A stretch of DNA of 64,000 nt from JAJPHI01 sp035541875 (GTDB taxonomy: Bacteria > Desulfobacterota > Binatia > Binatales > Binataceae): contig DATKML010000009.1 of the NCBI GenBank assembly GCA_035541875.1, positions 62,001-126,000 of the forward strand, in the 5' to 3' direction. Position numbers and translations under genes: made by a program. Under the pieces are notes generated by a model. That model worked only from the letters and a program-made list of their open reading frames with translations, did no database searches and was not told where the DNA came from. Positions 43,974 to 52,760 of the stretch are shown here, one piece after another; positions within the stretch are counted from its first letter, which is position 1, and the number at the start of each line of letters is the position of its first letter.

Positions 43974-44951
43974 TCAGGCGTACTGTTCCTTACCGGTGCC
44001 TCGCGCTCCCTGCAGTTCTATTCGCGACGCTGCGTCGCTTATCTCGCTCAGATCTTGCTCCATCAATTCGACTGCCACCGCGCCGAGGTTCTCGTCGAGC
44101 CGATCGAGCCTTCGCGTTCCAGGGATAGGAACGATCCATGGCTTCTGGGCGAGCAACCATGCAATTGCTATTTGTGCCGGTGTGGCCTTCTTCCGGGAGG
44201 CAATCTGACGCAGAAGATCAACAATCGGCTGATTCGCCGTCCGTGCTTCAGGAGTGAAACGCGGAAACCATGACCGCACGTCGGTCGCCGCAAAGGCCAT
44301 CGCGGAGTCGATCTTGGCTGTCAGAAAGCCCTGGCCCAAAGGACTCCACGGCACAAAGCCGATTCCAAGCTCTTCGCAGGTTGGAATTACTTCTGCCTCC
44401 GGGTCGCGTGTCCATAGTGAGTACTCGCTTTGCACCGCTGCCACCGGATGAACCTTATGCGCTCGACGGATCGTCTGCGCATTAGCCTCGGAAAGTCCGA
44501 AATGTCTGACCTTGCCCGCCTCGATCAATTCCTTCACTGCGCCCGCAACATCCTCGATCGGTACGTTGGGGTCCACGCGATGCTGGTAGAGCAGGTCGAT
44601 GATATCAGTGCGCAGCCGTTTAAGCGATGCCTCGACGACTTTCTTTATGTGCTGAGGACGGCTGTTGAAGCCCAGACGCTGCTTGGCCGCAGGATCGAAG
44701 GCGAACCCGAATTTCGTCGCTATCACCACTCGGCTACGAACCGGAGCCAGCGCCTCGCCAACCAGTTCCTCGTTCACAAACGGGCCGTAGGTCTCGGCTG
44801 TGTCGAAAAAAGTGACGCCCCGATCGACTGCAGCGCGAATCACAGCGATCATCGCCGTCTTGTCGGCGGGCGGCCCGTAGTTTGCGCTCATTCCCATACA
44901 TCCGAGTCCGATCGCGGATACTTCTAACTTACCGAGTTTTCGTGCTTGCAC
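43974..44951 (-). CDS. Aldo/keto reductase
   Basis: A 325-residue AKR13-type enzyme. The tetrad is visible as FFDTAETYGPF (Asp, Tyr), VVIATKFGFAF (Lys) and LLYQHRVDP (His). The C-terminal AQIAIAWLLAQKPWIVPIPGTRRLDRLDEN is the NADPH-binding end typical of this group. A GTG at 44951 with GGAGGG 7 bases upstream is chosen; an upstream ATG at 45047 would overlap the divergent LysR gene's regulatory region. It is probably the target of that LysR regulator. Substrate not known. Confidence 0.87.
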   Translation of the reverse strand: MQARKLGKLEVSAIGLGCMGMSANYGPPADKTAMIAVIRAAVDRGVTFFDTAETYGPFVNEELVGEALAPVRSRVVIATKFGFAFDPAAKQRLGFNSRPQHIKKVVEASLKRLRTDIIDLLYQHRVDPNVPIEDVAGAVKELIEAGKVRHFGLSEANAQTIRRAHKVHPVAAVQSEYSLWTRDPEAEVIPTCEELGIGFVPWSPLGQGFLTAKIDSAMAFAATDVRSWFPRFTPEARTANQPIVDLLRQIASRKKATPAQIAIAWLLAQKPWIVPIPGTRRLDRLDENLGAVAVELMEQDLSEISDAASRIELQGARGTGKEQYA

Positions 44952-45021
44952 CTGCGTCCCTCCGAAGCTTGTCTCCCAACTTAGGAGCCGATCGGCTATG
45001 CGACTATACGCTGGTCTTTGC

Positions 45022-45044
45022 ATGAACTCATGAATTAAGTTCAT
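45022..45044. promoter_or_regulatory. Likely LysR operator between divergent genes
   Basis: ATGAACT and AGTTCAT form a perfect 7-bp inverted repeat separated by 9 bases, just before the GTG of the LysR gene (45050) and upstream of the divergent aldo/keto reductase. Such dyads with a T-N11-A core are the usual binding sites for LysR-type regulators controlling themselves and a neighbour. Confidence 0.5.
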
Positions 45045-45049
45045 CAATT

Positions 45050-45949
45050 GTGCGCGAGAACGTAAGCGATCTTTTGGCCTTCCTTGCCGTGGCGCGAGAA
45101 CGAAGTTTTACGAAGGCTGCTGCTCAGTTGGGTGTTTCTCAATCTGCGCTGAGCCATACCATCCGTGGCTTGGAAGAGCGCCTCGGGATGCGCTTGCTGA
45201 CTCGAACGACGCGCAGTGTCTCGCCGACGGCTGCGGGAGAGCGTCTATTGCGGAACGTGGGTCCGCGCTTTGAAGAGATCGAAACGGAATTGGCCGCCTT
45301 GAACGAAATGCGCGCAAAGCCTGCAGGTACGATTCGAATCTCGGCAACTGAACACGCCGCGACGACGGTTCTCTGGCCGAAGTTAAAGAAACTGTTGCAG
45401 GAGTATTCTGATATCCAGCTCGAAATCCTTATCGAGCAGAGCCTTACTGATATCGTGGCGGCGCGCTACGACGCGGGCGTCCGTCTCGGCGAGCAGATCG
45501 CCAAGGATATGATAGCGATGCGCATCGGGCCTGAGATGCGGATGGCTGTCGTTGGTGCCCCAGCTTATTTTGCAAAACGACCTAAGCCGACGCACCCGCA
45601 GGATCTGACGGATCACAATTGCCTCAATCTGCGATTGCCAACCTCGGGCGGTCTTTATTCTTGGGAGTTTGCGAAGGGGCAGCGCAAAATGAACGTTCGG
45701 GTCGACGGACAGCTGGCATTCAACAACGCTGGAATGATCCTGAATGCGGCCTTGGAAGGGTTCGGACTTGCGTGTCTACTTGAAGACTTCGTACACCCCG
45801 CGATAAAAGAGGGCGCGCTGGTTCGTGTCCTCTCCGATTGGTGCCCGCCTTTTCCGGGCTACCATCTTTACTACCCGAGTCGGCGACAGCTAACGCCCGC
45901 GTTCGCCCTGGTAGTTCAGGCGCTTCGCTATCGGGGTAGCGGAAGATGA
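45050..45949 (+). CDS. LysR-family transcriptional regulator
   Basis: A 299-residue regulator. The N-terminal winged helix-turn-helix reads SFTKAAAQLGVSQSALSHTIRGLEERLG, then RTTRSVSPTAAGERLL; the C-terminal two-lobed effector domain begins near GTIRISATEHAATTVLWP. Family members bind a small ligand and tune a divergent target, here most likely the aldo/keto reductase that starts 98 bases away on the other strand. A dyad symmetric site lies between them. The effector is unknown. Confidence 0.93.
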   Translation: MRENVSDLLAFLAVARERSFTKAAAQLGVSQSALSHTIRGLEERLGMRLLTRTTRSVSPTAAGERLLRNVGPRFEEIETELAALNEMRAKPAGTIRISATEHAATTVLWPKLKKLLQEYSDIQLEILIEQSLTDIVAARYDAGVRLGEQIAKDMIAMRIGPEMRMAVVGAPAYFAKRPKPTHPQDLTDHNCLNLRLPTSGGLYSWEFAKGQRKMNVRVDGQLAFNNAGMILNAALEGFGLACLLEDFVHPAIKEGALVRVLSDWCPPFPGYHLYYPSRRQLTPAFALVVQALRYRGSGR

Positions 45950-46042
45950 ATCGGACAAACCCGCAGTGATCGAGAAACAAACCGGCGGCGCCTCTTCTCG
46001 GGGCTGCCGCCGGCAAGCATCACTTAATCTGTTCAGACAGCG

Positions 46043-47290
46043 CTACTGTATGACCTTGTTCGCCTCGGAGCGGCGCGCGATCAGCTTGGGCACATCGAAC
46101 TTAAACATCTTGGCCATGTTGAGGCCGAGAATCTTTGCGCGCGACTCGTCCTTCAGATGGCCCATCTGACGCTCTATCGCCTCTGCCGAATGCGGCCAGG
46201 TCCCTTCCGCATGCGGGTAGTCATTAGCCCACATGAAGTTATCGACCAGATTGAAAGGCTCGGCCAGCTTGAGTCCGCTGGGGTCTTCCTGAAACGATGC
46301 TGCGCCATGCTGACGGAAGTAGTCGCTCGGTAGCTGCTTCAACTTGGGATAGGCCCACAGGTGATGCTTCTTGTAGGCCTCATCCATCGCGTCGAGCGCC
46401 CACGGTACCCATCCGATACCGCACTCGATCAGCGCGAAGCGCAGCTTCGGGAAACGCTCCAGCACGCCCGAGGCGCACAGGCAGGACATCGGCTCGATAA
46501 CGGTAGGGCAGGCGTGGGTGACGTAGTTGATGACCGCGCCACCCTCTTTGCGGGCCTGCCGCGGATCCATCCCGGTCGAGATATGGAAAGTAATCGGGAT
46601 ATCGAGATCCTGAATCACCGCCCACATCGGGTCGAACATATCGAGGTTATAGTTCGGATTGAGCGAATTGGCGGGACCCCAGACCGGCTTCGAGGGGAGG
46701 CACAAGCCGCGGAAGCCGAGCTTAGCCGTGCGCTTGATCTCCGCGATCGCTACATCGACGTCAGCCGTCATAATAGCGGCGAGCGGCGACATGAAATCAT
46801 TGTAGGGGCCGAAAGTCTCCCACGCCCAATCGTTCCATACGCGGCACTGGGCGTGGCCGAACTCGACGTCCTGCGTCGCCCACATCGAGAGACCCTTGTT
46901 GGGGAACAGGATCTCGGCATCGATTCCGTCGCGGAGGTGATCGCGTATCCGATCCTCCGGCGTACGGCCGGCTTCGCCACGCAGGCGATCCTCGCCGCCT
47001 TTGGGCGCGTCCTGGATATTGCGAGCGCGGATACGCGACTTCTGATAACCCTCGACGACCATCCACTTCTCGCCCTTTTCGTCGACTTCGACGTGGGGCA
47101 GGCGATGCTGAAATTTCTTGTCGATATTTTTCCACCACAGGCTGCCCGGTTCGTTGCAATGGCAGTCGGCCGAGATCATCAGGTAACGATTCTTATCGTC
47201 CGGCCGTGCCGTCCGTTCCCATCCTTCGTGGCCGGGGGTCTCGGCACGCCATCGGTTCTTTTCATCGATCGTGTTCAGGTCCTGATGCAT
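46043..47290 (-). CDS. Amidohydrolase-2 family protein (COG2159)
   Basis: A 415-residue TIM-barrel hydrolase/decarboxylase, metal site ISADCHCNEP (Asp-x-His) at the start, TFHISTGMDPR with the next His, ALIECGIGWVPW and a late Asp in WANDYPHAEGTWPHS. This is the third intact member in the window and the closest relative of the truncated copy at 43033. The ATG at 47290 is chosen because GAGG lies 9 bases upstream; a longer frame to 47488 would run into the divergent desaturase gene. The substrate is unknown. Confidence 0.82.
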   Translation of the reverse strand: MHQDLNTIDEKNRWRAETPGHEGWERTARPDDKNRYLMISADCHCNEPGSLWWKNIDKKFQHRLPHVEVDEKGEKWMVVEGYQKSRIRARNIQDAPKGGEDRLRGEAGRTPEDRIRDHLRDGIDAEILFPNKGLSMWATQDVEFGHAQCRVWNDWAWETFGPYNDFMSPLAAIMTADVDVAIAEIKRTAKLGFRGLCLPSKPVWGPANSLNPNYNLDMFDPMWAVIQDLDIPITFHISTGMDPRQARKEGGAVINYVTHACPTVIEPMSCLCASGVLERFPKLRFALIECGIGWVPWALDAMDEAYKKHHLWAYPKLKQLPSDYFRQHGAASFQEDPSGLKLAEPFNLVDNFMWANDYPHAEGTWPHSAEAIERQMGHLKDESRAKILGLNMAKMFKFDVPKLIARRSEANKVIQ

Positions 47291-47456
47291 CTTCATCGCC
47301 TCGGTAAAATTTCTTATCCCGTCATAGTAGTTCGGGCTCTGGAGCTGCGGCAAGCCAGAGTCGGTTTCCGAAGATTTTCCAATTATTTCGCGATCAAAGC
47401 GTATCGCTCCGGCTCGATCTTCGGCACAATGCGTGTGCCATGGAGGGCGCGAACGG

Positions 47457-48356
47457 GTGCGAAACGATTCGGCGGTGCGTGTGTCCACCGATGAGGTGGG
47501 GTTGGAGAATACTGTTCCTCCGTGGGAGATGCCTTGGTGGAAAACTCGGCGCCAGGGTGAATGGGCCTTTGGCTGGATTATCGGGATCCATGTACTCGCG
47601 TTTATCGGGCTGATTCTCTATCCGATTCCGGGATGGCGTCTTTTTCTCGGCGCGATAGCCCTGGCCTGGATTGGTGGAATCGGCACGACGGTCTGCTACC
47701 ACCGCGCCTTTGCGCATCGTGCGCTTAAGCTCGACAAGACTACGAGCTTTCTTCTTACGATCTTTGCCGTAGCCAACGGATCAGGTGCGCCCCTTCGCTG
47801 GGTCTCAATCCATCGTCACCATCACGCTGTAGTCGATACCGACGAGGACGTCTCGAGTCCACGTCATGGCTTCTGGTGGTCCCATCTGCGATGGCTCTGG
47901 CAGGTCGATGAGCCCGATGCGATCGCACGCTACTGCCCCGAGATGAATCGCGCCGTTTATGCCCGCTGGCGCCATATGCAGGGCTATGTTTTGGCCTTAT
48001 CGCTCTTTGGTCCGCTCTACTGGGGATGGGCCGCCTTCTTTTGGCTTGGCGCGATTCGATTGGTCTTCGCGCTCCACGCGCAATGCTTCGTGAACAGCGT
48101 ATGCCACACCGAGCCCGGCATCGCGCCCGGTGAGGATTCGAGCCGCAACGTCGGATGGCTCGCGCCTTTCCAACTCTTGCTCGGCGAGAACTGGCATCGG
48201 AACCATCACGCGCGAGCGGGATCGGCGCGCCTCGGATGGAACTGGCGCCAACCCGATGCGGGTTACTGGGTGATCTGTCTCTTGGAGCGCTTCGGCCTCG
48301 CTACGGACGTCCGCCACCTGCGCTCCGCTGTGAGCGCTGATGCGAAGGTCTCGTAG
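47457..48356 (+). CDS. Acyl-CoA / acyl-lipid delta-9-type desaturase
   Basis: A ~299-residue integral membrane di-iron desaturase. The three His boxes are HRAFAH, HRHHH and NWHRNHHA, as in stearoyl-CoA delta-9-type enzymes. Transmembrane pairs flank the first box (FGWIIGIHVLAFIGLILY and LFLGAIALAWIGGI) and follow the second (LALSLFGPLYWGWAAFFWL). It introduces a cis double bond into saturated fatty acyl chains, adjusting membrane fluidity. The GTG at 47457, with GGAGGG upstream, or a GTG at 47433 may be used. It is divergent from the amidohydrolase. Confidence 0.9.
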   Translation: MRNDSAVRVSTDEVGLENTVPPWEMPWWKTRRQGEWAFGWIIGIHVLAFIGLILYPIPGWRLFLGAIALAWIGGIGTTVCYHRAFAHRALKLDKTTSFLLTIFAVANGSGAPLRWVSIHRHHHAVVDTDEDVSSPRHGFWWSHLRWLWQVDEPDAIARYCPEMNRAVYARWRHMQGYVLALSLFGPLYWGWAAFFWLGAIRLVFALHAQCFVNSVCHTEPGIAPGEDSSRNVGWLAPFQLLLGENWHRNHHARAGSARLGWNWRQPDAGYWVICLLERFGLATDVRHLRSAVSADAKVS

Positions 48357-48386
48357 GCCCGCCAGAGAGCGAAGCTCCTAGCCATA

Positions 48387-48408
48387 CCTCTCCTTGTCCA
48401 GGGAGAGG
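48387..48408. repeat. Short inverted repeat (CCTCTCC hairpin)
   Basis: CCTCTCC-TTGTCCAG-GGAGAGG, a small hairpin 30 bases past the desaturase stop, similar to CTCTCC...GGAGAG elements scattered in many proteobacterial genomes. It may serve as a weak terminator. The rest of 48357-48615 shows no gene; a second imperfect hairpin (TTTAGCCGA ... TCGGCTTAAA) lies at 48507-48537. Confidence 0.35.
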
Positions 48409-48615
48409 TCGATGCCGGCTGCGCTAGCAAGGTGCCATCGGATGAGGGCATTCCTACGCGGTGGTGCCAACCCGCCGCGCGGACCTCCGCCATCTGCGCT
48501 CATCGGTTTAGCCGACCCTTGAGGCAAATCGGCTTAAATCAATCTTTCGATTGATTCACCTGCGAATACGTTTTCGCGATAGTCGCCTCTACCAGTCGTC
48601 ACCGGAGATAACCTC

Positions 48616-49188
48616 ATGCGAGCACATCGAACACTCGGCGCGGTTTCTGGCCTTTTGATCCTTCTTGCTTGCACAGGCGATAGCTGAGGCGGAACCGATC
48701 TTGGCAACGCACTTAACTTTGGCATCATCTGCGCAGGCGGGGCTGCAACATTAAATGCAAACGCACTCGGGCTGGCGACCCCATCTGTTACGCTCGCCGA
48801 TAGCGCCACGCTTGAGATCGGGGGCGGTGCCGGCGACGAGTTGGTGATCCTGATCAAAGGTAATCTTACTTTGGGTGCCGGAGCCTCGCTGCACACGATC
48901 TCGCGGTTCATCAAGACCAACCTCGTGGTAAGCGCTCTGGGGAAGAAGGTGGTCCTTCACGGAAACGCACTGATTACAGGCACCTTGATCGCGCCTAAGG
49001 CGAGCTGCACAGCCTTCTGCAGCATGACGGTCATGGGCGCGGTCCTTTGCGGTAAGAATATCTTTTTCGGAACTCCATCAACTGTCTCGCTTGCTCCTTC
49101 TCGGGTCGTGCTACCATATCTTCGCTATCTGACGATCGACCGCTATAGGTGGGCCCTGTGGAGTATTTCTTTTCCCTCGAGGAGATAA
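48616..49188 (+). pseudogene. Secreted beta-rich protein interrupted by an in-frame TGA
   Basis: GGAG precedes an ATG at 48616. The start MRAHRTLGAVSGLLILLACTGDS has a signal peptide with a possible lipobox, but codon 24 is TGA. The same frame then runs on for ~165 codons: DLGNALNFGII..., ILIKGNLTLGAGASL, VVLHGNALITGTLIAPKA and MGAVLCGKNIFFG. These resemble the beta-rich core of secreted choice-of-anchor/adhesin-type proteins. The end overlaps the cupin gene in another frame. A nonsense mutation is the simplest reading; selenocysteine is not supported, since no Sec element is visible and the site is at the signal peptide boundary. Confidence 0.4.
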
Positions 49189-49502
49189 GAAAGCGCATTT
49201 CCGGGCCGCTTCCGTATGCGGAGTTCTTGCGTATCCCGACGATGAGTTGTGCGGTGTACGTTTTGAAGCCCGGCGAAGAAGACCTTCAACGACCTCATAA
49301 GGAAGACGAGATTTATTATGTCTTTCGCGGGGCTGCTCGTATGAAGATTGTTCCGGCGAATCAGCCGCCGCAGGATCGAGCGATCGCGGCGGGTGATGTT
49401 ATCTTCGTTGCCGCCGATGACGAGCACAGATTCCACAGCATCACGCAGGAGCTGGTGTTGCTCGTCGTGTTCGCACCCGCCCACGTGATTGAAGCACGAT
49501 GA
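49149..49502 (+). CDS. Cupin-domain protein
   Basis: A 117-residue single-domain cupin. RPHKEDEIYYVFRGAARM carries the first metal motif (His, Glu), and FVAADDEHRFHSIT the second His. The strand AIAAGDVIFVAADDEH is typical. It may bind a metal or small ligand. The GTG at 49149, or a GTG at 49158 (VEYFFSLEEI), may be the start. The gene stands alone between the broken secreted protein and a 350-base gap. Confidence 0.78.
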   Translation: MGPVEYFFSLEEIRKRISGPLPYAEFLRIPTMSCAVYVLKPGEEDLQRPHKEDEIYYVFRGAARMKIVPANQPPQDRAIAAGDVIFVAADDEHRFHSITQELVLLVVFAPAHVIEAR

Positions 49503-49853
49503 GGTAGGGGGCTTCTCCAGCCAACACCCAAGTCCGGTCCAACGGCCGAGAAGGGTCGCCGTTAATGGCTGGCATCGCCGCGGATGAGCGTTCGAGCCGT
49601 GGGTTCCGTCGGCTCGTATAGCTCTAGCTCTTCGTCGGCTAGAACCGGAATCGAAACCATCACATTGTGAGGCTCAAGTGGTCTGAGTCTAAGGCTCCTC
49701 GCATGCAAGCGTAGGGACTGCGATACCTTTCGGCTGGTCGTTCAAAATTAACGGGTCGCAGGGCTGTTAAGGCGAGATCGGAAGGATTCTTGAGGACTGC
49801 CTGTGATACGAAATCCTTTCCCAATACACTGGCAGCATCGGTGCCAGCCATAG
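49503..49853. other. Gap with a possible gene remnant
   Basis: No intact gene. On the minus strand, 49562-49736 reads LRLHARSLRLRPLEPHNVMV... ADEELELYEPTEPTARTLIRG then a stop, and a different frame further up (about 49740-49800) reads NPSDLALTALRPVNFERPAE. Together these could be a frameshifted C-terminus of a lost gene, but no family is recognisable and chance cannot be excluded. Confidence 0.25.
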
Positions 49854-51446
49854 TTGCGAGAGAGCGTGTTATCGAGCCCTGAAAGTAAGCTGTCGACTAA
49901 ATCCGTCGGCGTTCCAGTCCAAAATGACGCCAACCTATCCGGTCTCTCGCGAATCAGGAGGCTTCCGCTCGACGCCTATTTTCTTGCTGCGTTGGTCTTG
50001 TGGGAATTCGGAGCTCTTCTGGCCAAGGCCGAAGCCAAGCCTCTCTGGTACGACGAGCTCGTAACCTTCAATGTATCGGGGCTGCAGCCCTTTTCGCGCC
50101 TCTGGGCCGCTCTCAAAGCCGGAGTCGACGGTACACCTCCCTTTTATTATCTGATAGTTCAGACCGCTCGCCGACTGCCAGGAGAACCGCATCAGCTGAT
50201 ACGGCTTCCCTCGATTTTCGGCTACCTCCTGGCGCTGCTGGCGATCTACCTCTTCGTGCGAAAGCGACGCTCCGGTGCAATTGCGCTGGTTGCGGTGCTC
50301 TTGTTGTCGATCTCGCCTTTTCGCGAATACGCCGTTGAGGCTCGACCGTACGGATTATTGGTCGGTTTTCTCGCCATTGCAGCTGCGGTTTGGCAGTCGA
50401 TAGGAGAAAAAGGGTATCGGTCGCTTCTGCTCTTTCTATGCTTGAGCGTCGCCGTCTCGTGTCACTACTTCGCGGTCGTCTCCCTAGCCATCTTCGGGCT
50501 AGCGGAAGCGGCATTCTTGCTGGAGACGCGTCGGATCCGTTGGGGTGTGTGGCTTGCGGTTTTTGGTGCAAGCTTGCCGTTTTTCGTTCTTTTTGATCAT
50601 CTCGTTAGCTTCGGCCGTGATTTTACGCCTCATTTTTGGTCTCCAGCCAAGTGGAGTGACCTAATCTTCACTTACGCCGACTATGTACCCTTTGACCTGA
50701 AGATCGTCTTGGCTTTACTGGTCCTCTTCCTTACGATGCTCGGGCTCTATGCGCTCGAGCGGGTCCGTAACGGATTCACTCCACATAACGATAGCGACGC
50801 CAGCAGAATCGCCGAGATGCTCCTCGTAGCGGGTTTCACGCTTTACCCTGTGCTCCTCGTAATAATCACGAAGATGTTGAAGTCGGTTTACTACGAGCGG
50901 TACGGATGGCCGGCAGTTTTCGGGCTTGTCTTGGCGACGATCTACTTTCTGCGACTGCCTCGGTTTCTTAGTCGATTGGCAGTTTTCGCGCTTCTTGTGG
51001 CGTTCGGCTTCCGCGGGATCAGTGACTTCGCGCGCTTCCATGCGATACGTACAGGTGAGGTCGATAGCCGATGGAGTCGGCTCGGTTCCATCGTCGAGCG
51101 GGAGCCTGACCTTCCGATCGTTATCGGGAGCGGTGTGAGGTTTTTGGAAGCTGTCGAATATGCAACCCCGAGGCTGCGGGCACGATTTATCGAATTAACC
51201 GATGAAGCCACGGCGGTCCGCCTCGTGGGGACCGATACGGTCGAGAAAAACAACGCTGCATTGGCAAAATTTGTACCGTTAGCGGTAGTCCAACGGTCCT
51301 CGTTCGAGGCGCAACACGATCGGTTCCTCCTTTATTCCACAAACCAGGGATTCGACTGGGTTACTCCCGATCTTCTCAATCGCGGATATCATCTGGTCCT
51401 GCTTGGAAAGGTCGAGAACGATTCGGTTTACCTTGTAACGCGATGA
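49854..51446 (+). CDS. GT39-like (ArnT/PMT-type) membrane glycosyltransferase
   Basis: A 530-residue membrane protein with around 10 transmembrane helices in the first ~400 residues and a ~130-residue C-terminal globular part. The first luminal loop begins AKPLWYDELVTF, where Asp-Glu corresponds to the catalytic DE motif of ArnT/PMT enzymes, followed by DGTPPFYYLIVQTARRLPGEPHQLIRLPS. It should transfer a sugar from a polyprenyl-phosphate donor to lipid or protein at the periplasmic face. The start is a TTG; a GTG at 49866 is an alternative. It lies upstream of, and is unrelated in role to, the MaoC-like gene. Confidence 0.78.
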   Translation: MRESVLSSPESKLSTKSVGVPVQNDANLSGLSRIRRLPLDAYFLAALVLWEFGALLAKAEAKPLWYDELVTFNVSGLQPFSRLWAALKAGVDGTPPFYYLIVQTARRLPGEPHQLIRLPSIFGYLLALLAIYLFVRKRRSGAIALVAVLLLSISPFREYAVEARPYGLLVGFLAIAAAVWQSIGEKGYRSLLLFLCLSVAVSCHYFAVVSLAIFGLAEAAFLLETRRIRWGVWLAVFGASLPFFVLFDHLVSFGRDFTPHFWSPAKWSDLIFTYADYVPFDLKIVLALLVLFLTMLGLYALERVRNGFTPHNDSDASRIAEMLLVAGFTLYPVLLVIITKMLKSVYYERYGWPAVFGLVLATIYFLRLPRFLSRLAVFALLVAFGFRGISDFARFHAIRTGEVDSRWSRLGSIVEREPDLPIVIGSGVRFLEAVEYATPRLRARFIELTDEATAVRLVGTDTVEKNNAALAKFVPLAVVQRSSFEAQHDRFLLYSTNQGFDWVTPDLLNRGYHLVLLGKVENDSVYLVTR

Positions 51447-51543
51447 AGGATGGCACGACTGCTTGCGAGAGTTCGGCGCAGTTGGCTTCCGCAGCGTCGA
51501 TCGCTACCTTTAGGCGCACAGTTGCTTCTCGAGGTCTGAAAGC

Positions 51544-52686
51544 ATGGCTCAGTCTGAACAGCGTTTCTCCGTCATCACCGATCACAGTCTCACCGATCTG
51601 CGCAAACTGATTAACGTTCCGATCGAGGATTCCCTTGAGCCATGGTGCTACGAGGCGAGCCGCGACAATATCCGCCATTGGGCGCACGGTATCGGCGACG
51701 ATAATCCGCTCTGGTGCGACCCGAAGTACGCTGCCACGACGACCTACGGCAAGGTCCTCGCACCGCCTTCGTTCATCTTTCCGCTCAATCGATCCTTCAG
51801 CGGGTACGTCGGCGGGATGGCCGGCGTCCATGCGATGTTCGCCGGTATCGATGTCACCTGGCACAAGCCGATGGTGCTCGGTGATCAGTTCACCACCAAG
51901 GTCTGGCTCAAAGACCTGGTCGAACACGATACGCGCTTCGCCGGTCGTTCAATTCAGCAGATCTATCGATGCGAGTTCTATCGCGGCAATGGCGAGCTGG
52001 TCGCCGAAGGCGATAGCTGGTGCTTTCGGACGGAGCGCGATACCGCTCGCGAGCGCGGCACCAAGTACGAGGCGACCAAAGCCAAGCCTCCAGTTAAATA
52101 TACGCGCGACGATCTGGCGAAGATCTTCGACTATTACGCAAAGGAAGAAGTTCGCGGCGCAACGCCTCGCTATATCGAGGACGTACAGATCGGCGACAAG
52201 CTCCAGACGATAGTCAAAGGGCCGATGACCGTGACCGGCTTTATCGCCTTCGCGCAGGGATGGGGTGGGCTCTATATCCGCGCGAACAAGCTCGCCTACA
52301 AGCAGCTACAAAAGCACCCGGGCCTCGGTATCGCGAACAAGTTCGGCATCCCCGACGTGCCCGAGCGCGTCCATTGGGAGGACGACCTCGCGACGCTGGT
52401 CGGCACTCCTGCGGCCTACGATTACGGTCCGGAGCGATGCTCCTGGATGACGCATCATCTGACTAACTGGATGGGTGATGCGGGCTTCCTGCGCAAAATA
52501 GAGGTTAAAATTCGCCGCCACAATCCCGTCGGCGATACGCTCTATATCGATGGTGAAGTGACGCGGAAGTTCGAAGAGGGTGGGGCGCACTACGTCGAGA
52601 TTGCACAAAAGGCCGTGCAGCAGGACGGCGAGCTCTCGGTGCTGGCCGCCGGAATCGTGCGGCTTCCGTCGCGAGAGGGCAAATAG
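51544..52686 (+). CDS. MaoC/FAS1-like acyl dehydratase, double hot-dog
   Basis: A 380-residue protein with two hot-dog-fold halves. The N-terminal FAS1-like dehydratase part includes WCYEASRDNIRHWAHGIGDDNPLWCDP, the Asp-x-Asn-x2-His/Trp style catalytic region of MaoC-type hydratases. GVLAPPSF-like KVLAPPSFIFPL and TWHKPMVLGDQFT follow. The second half (VQIGDKLQTIVKGPMTVTGFIAF ... KIRRHNPVGDTLYIDGEVTRKF) repeats the fold. It probably hydrates or dehydrates an acyl-CoA. GAGGT sits upstream of the ATG. It is not next to other beta-oxidation genes. Confidence 0.8.
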   Translation: MAQSEQRFSVITDHSLTDLRKLINVPIEDSLEPWCYEASRDNIRHWAHGIGDDNPLWCDPKYAATTTYGKVLAPPSFIFPLNRSFSGYVGGMAGVHAMFAGIDVTWHKPMVLGDQFTTKVWLKDLVEHDTRFAGRSIQQIYRCEFYRGNGELVAEGDSWCFRTERDTARERGTKYEATKAKPPVKYTRDDLAKIFDYYAKEEVRGATPRYIEDVQIGDKLQTIVKGPMTVTGFIAFAQGWGGLYIRANKLAYKQLQKHPGLGIANKFGIPDVPERVHWEDDLATLVGTPAAYDYGPERCSWMTHHLTNWMGDAGFLRKIEVKIRRHNPVGDTLYIDGEVTRKFEEGGAHYVEIAQKAVQQDGELSVLAAGIVRLPSREGK

Positions 52687-52760
52687 GCAACGCCTCTCCG
52701 TCGTTCAGAGGCGAGCCAGCGAGCCGAAGAATCTCACGGCCTTCCCTGAGCCGCTGTTAA

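Noticed and set aside
46361..47494. A 377-codon open frame on the + strand opposite the amidohydrolase gene
   Set aside because: It mirrors the minus-strand amidohydrolase, has no recognisable domain and no ribosome-binding site; the minus strand carries clear metal-binding motifs.
48616..49188. Selenocysteine reading of the in-frame TGA
   Set aside because: The codon falls at the end of the signal peptide, no downstream stem-loop like a bacterial SECIS is visible, and the family has no known selenoproteins.
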